Below, piece after piece: positions 56,978-62,955 of a stretch of 62,955 nt of DNA. The notes below the pieces were generated by a model. It was given only the letters and a program-made list of their open reading frames with translations, was not told the origin of the DNA and did not search any database. Both the position numbers and the translations under genes were made by a program. The DNA is from Coriobacteriia bacterium (GTDB lineage: Bacteria; Actinomycetota; Coriobacteriia; Coriobacteriales; UBA8131). Location of the stretch: contig WRBR01000002.1 of NCBI GenBank assembly GCA_009784425.1, positions 1-62,955 of the forward strand. The letters are read 5' to 3'. Every line of letters begins with the position of its first letter. Within the stretch, counting starts at the first letter, position 1.

Positions 56978-57074
56978 CGTAATTAACTGCAGGGCTTCTC
57001 GGGCGGATAAGTGGTGTGTTGCGTTGTACGTAATTAACTGCAGGGCCTCTCGGGCGGATAAGCGGTGTGTTGCG
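56978..57074 (+). repeat. 51-bp-period tandem duplication, two units
   Basis: cgtaattaactgcagggc(t/c)tctcgggcggataag(t/c)ggtgtgttgcg twice. Confidence 0.9.
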
Positions 57075-57082
57075 AAGGGCTT

Positions 57083-57284
57083 GGCAGCTTTTCAGCAATT
57101 TTTGTGCAGAAATTGCGTTTGTCTATATCAGAAGGGGGCTATTTTGTGCTTTTTAGCCCAAAACACCCCATAGATGCACCGTTTTTATCCCATCCGGCAG
57201 CCGATTCGGCAACATTTGTGCTAGAACAGCCCCTCAGAAGATAGACAAGCGCAATTTCTGCACAAAAACTCGGCAAATCCTGCC
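57083..57284. repeat. ~200-bp imperfect palindrome with ~65-bp arms
   Basis: ggcagcttttcagcaatttttgtgcagaaattgcgtttgtctat... pairs with ...gatagacaagcgcaatttctgcacaaaaactcggcaaatcctgcc. Confidence 0.85.
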
Positions 57285-57349
57285 AAACGGTGACTTTGTG
57301 ACTGCTGGTCGTGACTGCTGGCTGCGGTGCAACTCGCGGAGCAACTGTG

Positions 57350-58558
57350 TTAGATGCGGAGAATCTCAATTACGTGTCTATAGCGCTTTCGGTTATAAAT
57401 CACCGGAACAGGGTAGAGGGGGTTGGCCTCTTTGAGGGCCCAGGTAATCATCTGCTCTATATCTTCGTCTTTGATGAAATCAAAACCTGCAGGGATTTGC
57501 ATGCGCTCGTTGAGGTCTCTGATGTATTGAATGAAGGCTTTTGCAGCCACGTCGTCTGGCGTGGAGTCCTCAGCGATGCCGGAGGTTCTGGCAAAAATAG
57601 CGAGTTTTTTATACACCTTAGAGCCATAATCTTCCAGCACAATGGGCATGACCACTGCATTGGCCAACCCGTGTGGCGTGTTGTAAATCCCGCCCAGGGC
57701 ATGGGCTAGGGCGTGTATGTTGCCTACGCCGGATCGGGTAAAGGCAAAGCCTGCCTTGTAGGCAGCATCGAGCATTTGGCCGCGAGCCTCTACGTCGCTG
57801 CCATCTGCATAGACCTTGGGGAGATTCACCGCTATCTTTGCTGTGGCATCCAGGGCAAATCGTTTGCTTTCGGCGGTATTGTAGGTCCAGCAGAGATAGG
57901 CCTCCACCGCGTGAGTCAGGGCATCCATGCCGGTGGTAGAGGTGATGTGAGGCGGCAGGCCCAGGGTTAGCTCCGGGTCAAGGATGGCAAAATGCGCAAT
58001 GAGAGGCATAGACATGATGCCATACTTGTGACGTGTTTTTGAGTCGGTTATCAACGCGGCTACGGTGGTCTCCGAGCCGGTTCCGGCTGTTGTAGGAACA
58101 GCGATAAAGGGGTCGAGCTTTTTGCGAACCTTCAAAATACCTTTGAGTTGCTTAAGCGTTTTATGGGGATACTTGACTTGAGCAGCAGTGGCCTTAGCCG
58201 CATCCATTGATGAGCCCCCGCCTATGGCAACAAAGCCGTTGCAGTCACTACTTTTGTAGAGCTCGTATATCTCGCCTACGGTGTCAGTTGTGGGGTTTGG
58301 CTGCACATCGCTGTAGAGTTCATACGGCATCCCGGCATCTTCAAGCACCTTGATAACACGGGGTGCCACACCTGCGGCCATCAAGCCCGGATCGGTGACC
58401 ACCATCACCTTGGTCACCCCTTCATCGGTGAGGATGGCAGGGATTTTTTGGATGGCACCAGCACCCTCAATAGGGAGAGCCTTGCGCCACGGCAAGAACT
58501 TCATCGCATAGTTAAAGACAAACTGAAAGGTTCTGTACCAAGCATTGACAGCAGACAT
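57350..58558 (-). CDS. iron-containing alcohol dehydrogenase
   Basis: GGGSSMDAAKA; VPTTAGTGSETT; HALAHALGG. Confidence 0.93.
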   Translation of the reverse strand: MSAVNAWYRTFQFVFNYAMKFLPWRKALPIEGAGAIQKIPAILTDEGVTKVMVVTDPGLMAAGVAPRVIKVLEDAGMPYELYSDVQPNPTTDTVGEIYELYKSSDCNGFVAIGGGSSMDAAKATAAQVKYPHKTLKQLKGILKVRKKLDPFIAVPTTAGTGSETTVAALITDSKTRHKYGIMSMPLIAHFAILDPELTLGLPPHITSTTGMDALTHAVEAYLCWTYNTAESKRFALDATAKIAVNLPKVYADGSDVEARGQMLDAAYKAGFAFTRSGVGNIHALAHALGGIYNTPHGLANAVVMPIVLEDYGSKVYKKLAIFARTSGIAEDSTPDDVAAKAFIQYIRDLNERMQIPAGFDFIKDEDIEQMITWALKEANPLYPVPVIYNRKRYRHVIEILRI

Positions 58559-58671
58559 GAGAGGATCTCCCTTCAATAGAACACCCAAAAAAAGTATAGC
58601 ACTCTCAGCAGGAGGGCAGAGGACGGGCGAAGAGACTGGAGAATACAGGGGGAGACAGGGGGACTAACTTT

Positions 58672-58772
58672 CTGTCACCCTGAGCGTAGTGAAGCGAAGC
58701 CGAAGGGCCTAGCCAGCGACTCGCTGCCTGGGTCCTTCGACTACGCGCTACGCGCTTCGCTCAGGATGACAG
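58672..58772. repeat. full palindrome of the TCCTGAGCGAAG family
   Basis: ctgtcaccctgagcgtagtgaagcgaagccgaagg...ccttcgactacgcgctacgcgcttcgctcaggatgacag. Confidence 0.88.
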
Positions 58773-58790
58773 GGTTTGTTATATTCTGAG

Positions 58791-60302
58791 TTACCGGTTA
58801 CTTAGCACGCGGCCTACCGCTCGGTGCCAGCCATCGAGGTGTCTTTTGCGCTCTTCAGGCGGCATGACGGGGGTAAAGGTAGCGTGGTCTTTGCCTGAGA
58901 CAAGCGCCTTGAGTTTGGAGGTGTCCTTCCATAAGCCGGAGGATAATCCAGCCAAAAAGGCGGCTCCTAAAACGGTGGTCTCCCTGTTTTGGGGACGGAA
59001 TATCTCCGCATCAAGAAGATCGCTTTGAAATTGCAGCAAAAAGTCATTGGCAGAGGCGCCACCGTCCACTTTGAGGTGCTTGAGCTTAAGTGATATGTCT
59101 GCCTCTACTGCCTCCACCAGATCGCAGAGCTCAAAGGCCATAGCCTCAAGTGCGGCTCGCGCAAGGTGGTTGATGGTTGTGCCTCGAGTGAGCCCCAAAA
59201 TCGCACCGCGGGCATCCATGTCCCAGTAGGGAGCGCCCAGGCCGGTAAAGGCCGGCACTATGTAGACGCCGCCGGTATCGGAAACCTGCCGGGCAAGTTC
59301 TTCGGTCTCAGCCGCCGAAGATATAAGCCCCAGCTCATCGCGGAGCCACTGAATAAGGGCACCCGACACAAAAACACTGCCCTCCAGGGCGTACTCCAGC
59401 TGAGTAGAGCCAGGAGCAGAAGCAGCGATGGTAGTGAGCAGCTGATTCTCTGAAAGAGGTGCCTTGTTGCCGGTGTGAACCAACAAAAAGCAGCCGGTGC
59501 CAAAGGTGTTTTTGGCCTCACCCGGCTCAAAGCAGGTCTGTCCAAAAAGTGCGGCTTGCTGGTCACCGGCTACACCGCAGACAGGAATACCGTCAGGCAA
59601 TGAGGAGTGCTCAGTGTGCCCAAAGAGAGAGGCCGAGGGGCGCACCTCCGGCAAGAGTTGCCTGGGCACCTCAAATAAATCAAGCAGCCACTCATCCCAG
59701 CAGCCCTCATGTATGTTGAAGAGCATGGTTCTGCTGGCATTGGTGTAGTCTGTGGCGTGGGACTTTCCGCCGGTGAGGTGCCAGATAAGCCAACTGTCAA
59801 TAGTGCCAAAGGCCAGCTCGCCGCTCTCTGCCTGTTCGCGGGCACCGGGCAGGTTGTCAAGCAGCCATTTGATCTTTGAGGCAGAAAAATAGGCATCAGG
59901 TATCAGACCGGTTTTCTCGCGAATGCGCTCAAAGATAACCGGGTCGGCAGTGATTTCGTCGACCATAGTGGTGGTGCGGCGGCACTGCCACACAATGGCC
60001 GGGGCAATAGGCAAGCCGGTGCTGCGGTTCCACAAAACGGTGGTCTCTCGCTGATTGGTGATGCCTATGCATCGGATACGGGCAGCGTCAATGCCCTCGC
60101 CAACCAAGGCACCGGTCACTGCTGCCAGCTGGCTGGAGAGTATCTCCATAGCATCGTGCTCTACCCAACCGGGTTGGGGATAGTGCTGTTGAAAGGCAAT
60201 CTGCCCCACAGAGAGCACCTCGGCTTGCGCATCGTAGATAACAGCGCGCGAAGAGGTAGTGCCTTGATCAAGCGCAAGAATTAGATCCTTCGAATTTGGC
60301 AT
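58791..60302 (-). CDS. glpK: glycerol kinase
   Basis: LALDQGTTSSRAVIYD; GVAGDQQAALFGQ; KNTFGTGCFLL. Confidence 0.96.
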   Translation of the reverse strand: MPNSKDLILALDQGTTSSRAVIYDAQAEVLSVGQIAFQQHYPQPGWVEHDAMEILSSQLAAVTGALVGEGIDAARIRCIGITNQRETTVLWNRSTGLPIAPAIVWQCRRTTTMVDEITADPVIFERIREKTGLIPDAYFSASKIKWLLDNLPGAREQAESGELAFGTIDSWLIWHLTGGKSHATDYTNASRTMLFNIHEGCWDEWLLDLFEVPRQLLPEVRPSASLFGHTEHSSLPDGIPVCGVAGDQQAALFGQTCFEPGEAKNTFGTGCFLLVHTGNKAPLSENQLLTTIAASAPGSTQLEYALEGSVFVSGALIQWLRDELGLISSAAETEELARQVSDTGGVYIVPAFTGLGAPYWDMDARGAILGLTRGTTINHLARAALEAMAFELCDLVEAVEADISLKLKHLKVDGGASANDFLLQFQSDLLDAEIFRPQNRETTVLGAAFLAGLSSGLWKDTSKLKALVSGKDHATFTPVMPPEERKRHLDGWHRAVGRVLSNR

Positions 60303-60331
60303 TGGTTTCACCCGGCTTTCAAAGTACGTAA

Positions 60332-60367
60332 AAGAACCTCTCTCAAGTCTCTTTGAGAGAGGTTCTT
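60332..60367. terminator. terminator hairpin downstream of the lipoprotein gene
   Basis: aagaacctctctcaa gtctct ttgagagaggttctt. Confidence 0.8.
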
Positions 60368-60384
60368 ACGATACCACACTAGGC

Positions 60385-60930
60385 TTATTTAATGGGAAGC
60401 TTAAAGGTTGTATAGATGCTTCCCTGCTCGTCAATCTCTACGTACATAAAGTAGGGAGACTTGATGTCAATAGGAAATTCTACGACTACATCATAGGTGA
60501 CGGTCTCATTGCTGCCGAGCTCAAAACTGTCCGGCATCATGCCGTTGTTAAGAGGGCTCATCGGCATAAACTGCGAGGTACCTTCGCCCTGCACAAACCA
60601 ATCAAAGGTGCCAAAGGGCTGCGGAGTGCCGTACGTGTTGGTGATTGTTATGTTGGTGATGAGCAGCTGACTGCCGCTGGCAGCCTCAAATCCTGCAAAA
60701 GAGGAGCCGGTGCTCATGCTGTTAATGGTAAAGGTGAACCACTTGGTTGCGTACTCTTTGCCCACTTGACCGGTGACATCGCCTTCAACGAGCTGCGACA
60801 TCATATCGCTCATGCTGCTGCCGCCATCTGACTGATCGCTCCCGTCGCCGTTGCAGCCAGCAAGGCCGAGGGTTGCCGCCATAGAAAGCGCAACCAACAA
60901 AACAGCGAGCCTTTTTCCCAAAATTTTCAT
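60385..60930 (-). CDS. predicted lipoprotein (DUF4352-like fold suspected)
   Basis: ATLGLAGCNGDGSDQ lipobox; ITNITITNTYGTPQPF. Confidence 0.75.
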   Translation of the reverse strand: MKILGKRLAVLLVALSMAATLGLAGCNGDGSDQSDGGSSMSDMMSQLVEGDVTGQVGKEYATKWFTFTINSMSTGSSFAGFEAASGSQLLITNITITNTYGTPQPFGTFDWFVQGEGTSQFMPMSPLNNGMMPDSFELGSNETVTYDVVVEFPIDIKSPYFMYVEIDEQGSIYTTFKLPIK

Positions 60931-61022
60931 ACTTTCTCCTTAAATCCACTTAAATTGCAACGTGCCTATTTTACACCTTTTAACTTTTTCAGGGAGATAA
61001 TTCAACGCTTGTTGCCTGTTTG

Positions 61023-61098
61023 TGGTGGAGATGATGGGATTCGAACCCACGACCTATAGCTTGCAAAGCTATTGCTCTCCCAGCTGAGCTACATCCCC
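61023..61098 (-). tRNA. tRNA-Ala(TGC), CCA encoded
   Basis: GGGGATG...ATAGC-TTTGCAA-GCTAT...CATCTCCACCA, G3:U70 pair. Confidence 0.96.
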
Positions 61099-61176
61099 AC
61101 GCCGGCAAACTCACACAGTGTATCACAAGTGACAGAGGATTTAAAAAAGAGGGCACAGAGAGAACACTCTTAACTC

Positions 61177-62493
61177 TCAACGATTGCCTTTGTTTTTGCG
61201 AACGATGAGCTCGGCGCCTTCAACGTCATCGCCCATGGACAGATCGTACACTTTGTAGTTGTTTTTTCCGTGGTCTTTGGCGTGATACATGGCTATGTCG
61301 GCATACTTGATGAGTTCGTCGTAGTCGGTTTGCATGCTGGGGAAAAGCGATATTCCAATGCTCATGCCAAGACCATAGGTGTTTATGTACTCCAGAAGAC
61401 TGGGCTCCTTGCCAAAGGAGTCAAGGAGCTGCTGGGCATAGACAGAAGCCTCCGCGGTGCTTGATATACCGGGTACCAGCTGCAGAAACTCATCTCCGCC
61501 AATGCGGGCTGTGAGAGCCTCCATGCCATCAACGTGGTCATAATCGCTTTGCCCGGCAAAGCTTTTGAGGAACGAGGCTATGCTGCGCAAGAGCACATCA
61601 CCAACATCATGCCCGGCAGAGTCATTGACGGCCTTAAAGTTGTCTAAGTCGATAAAGAAAACCGCAAAGGTGCGCTGGTGCTCCCTGAGAAAATCGATTT
61701 CCCTTGCTAAAAAGCTAAAAAGATTGTTTCTGTTGGGCAAGCCCGAGACAGAATCAAAGTTTGCCAGCTCAAAGAGATGCCTTCGTATGTTGCTGTTGTG
61801 GCGGCTGATCATAAAGAGGACAACCATCATCATCACCGCTATAAAGCTTGTAGTGATAACCAAAACCGTTGTATAAAAAGCTGAGGTCTCTCGGTGGCGC
61901 ACGATAAAAGTGTCCTCAATATCGGTGGCAACGATGCCTACCTGATTACCCCTGCCGTCAAAAAGCGGCACGGCGCCTGTGTTAAAGGAGCCCCACTCGT
62001 CAACCACATTACTCACATCGGCAGAAGCGCGGCCTGCAAAGGCCTCTTCATGAACAGGGGAGAGCTCATAGGGGGTAAAGTTTTCACGAGTCTCCTCTGC
62101 CTCAAAATCGGTGTCAAAAACAAAATAGAACACACCGTCGATTTCTTTGAGCGCATAAATGTATGCGCCGCCTATCTCATAATTGAGCACTCTGAGCTCG
62201 TTTACAACCTTGACCCAGGCGTCCCAGTTTTCATTAACATCCTCTTGAGAATTGATTTTCTTGAACAAATCAATGTTACCGGAGATGATTTCCATGCCGG
62301 CTGTGCTGCTGGCGATGAGCTCTTTGCGCACGCTCTGAATGAGCACCTCTTCTGCCTCGGCATTATTCCTCAGCGTGAGAGAAAGCGTGATTAAGAGCGT
62401 GGCAACTAATAGGAATGCAACAGCCCCCATGCCAACGAGAAGAATTTTTGGAGCAACAACATCATTGATGCTTTTGCTTGAAGCAGCCCTCAT
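61177..62493 (-). CDS. membrane-bound diguanylate cyclase (GGDEF)
   Basis: two TM segments flanking an extracytoplasmic domain; ARIGGDEFLQLV. Confidence 0.92.
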   Translation of the reverse strand: MRAASSKSINDVVAPKILLVGMGAVAFLLVATLLITLSLTLRNNAEAEEVLIQSVRKELIASSTAGMEIISGNIDLFKKINSQEDVNENWDAWVKVVNELRVLNYEIGGAYIYALKEIDGVFYFVFDTDFEAEETRENFTPYELSPVHEEAFAGRASADVSNVVDEWGSFNTGAVPLFDGRGNQVGIVATDIEDTFIVRHRETSAFYTTVLVITTSFIAVMMMVVLFMISRHNSNIRRHLFELANFDSVSGLPNRNNLFSFLAREIDFLREHQRTFAVFFIDLDNFKAVNDSAGHDVGDVLLRSIASFLKSFAGQSDYDHVDGMEALTARIGGDEFLQLVPGISSTAEASVYAQQLLDSFGKEPSLLEYINTYGLGMSIGISLFPSMQTDYDELIKYADIAMYHAKDHGKNNYKVYDLSMGDDVEGAELIVRKNKGNR

Positions 62494-62576
62494 CTACACC
62501 TCGTCAACTCCAACTACATCACCCAATACCTGGTTTGAGCGAGGAAATGCTGCCTTGCCACCGATTCTGTATTCAA

Positions 62577-62612
62577 TAAACGCCCTGGCGGCTACTCGGC
62601 TCACGCCAGGGC
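62577..62612. terminator. hairpin between GGDEF gene and tRNA-Ile
   Basis: aaacgccctggcg gctactcggctca cgccagggcgttt. Confidence 0.75.
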
Positions 62613-62629
62613 GTTTATTTCAAAAGAAC

Positions 62630-62706
62630 TGGTGGGCCCAACTGGATTCGAACCAGTGACCTCACGGTTATCAGCCGTGCGCTCTAGCCAACTGAGCTAT
62701 GGGCCC
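62630..62706 (-). tRNA. tRNA-Ile(GAT), CCA encoded
   Basis: GGGCCCA...CACGG-CTGATAA-CCGTG...TGGGCCCACCA. Confidence 0.96.
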
Positions 62707-62860
62707 AAAAAGCGCCCGATAACTGTATCCCAGTGGGGCATCCAGGTCAAGAAAATATATCAGAAAATCTCGCATTTGGCAAATTGCGAATAGTTCAAGC
62801 AGTTTACTTTACAGTTAAAAACAGCAAATGCGAGCAAAAATATGGCAATTGCGATTCACC

Positions 62861-62955
62861 GGGGACGGGGAAAGTGACTCACTGGGTGGAACAGGGGGAC
62901 GGGGTTAGTGTTCCAATTTGACCTTGGTCAAATTGGAACACTAACCCCGTCCCCC
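62861..62955. repeat. composite: half-arm of the G/H element (62861-62883) followed by palindrome copy E (62886 to beyond window end)
   Basis: ggggacggggaaagtgactcact gg gtggaacagggggacggggttagtgttccaatttgacct|tggtcaaattgg... Confidence 0.88.

Noticed and set aside
1-62955. CRISPR array
   Set aside because: Repeats present are palindromic and dispersed or tandem pairs; none shows regular repeat-spacer spacing and no cas genes are seen.

Overview
The window is an oriC-proximal segment, probably from a Coriobacteriia-like actinomycete (lineage is inference from gene content and repeat style only). Core genes: metG, trxB-like, ddl, rlmN, parB, parA, rsmG, jag/khpB, yidC, a single ORF fusing rnpA and yidD, rpmH, an AT-rich origin region, a GHKL-ATPase/winged-helix gene, dnaA, dnaN, recF and dciA. 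An ~8 kb interruption with an accessory/defence island lies between dciA and gyrB: AbiEii-type toxin-antitoxin, FRG-domain protein, a frameshifted HEPN-like gene, a PD-(D/E)XK nuclease and an M.HaeIII-like cytosine methylase. Part of the island is bracketed by a 25-bp direct repeat. After gyrB-gyrA come a nap-type molybdoenzyme operon (napG-A-D-H), a bifunctional nuclease, dnaX, ybaB, recR, ychF, fic, purM-purN, a two-component system with an ABC transporter, a frame-disrupted copA, a PTS-EIIC/EAL fusion, an Na+/H+ antiporter, Fe-ADH, glpK, a GGDEF protein and four tRNAs (Ser-GGA, Ser-CGA, Ala-TGC, Ile-GAT). The strongest unexplained signal is a modular family of long palindromes. They share an invariant GGGGACGG core, their stem words differ between loci but stay self-complementary, and two copies are inserted in the same reading phase inside dnaX and copA (reminiscent of Rickettsia palindromic elements). 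Two related ~155-186 bp structured elements with compensatory changes bracket copA. All calls are from reading the sequence; no database search was run.
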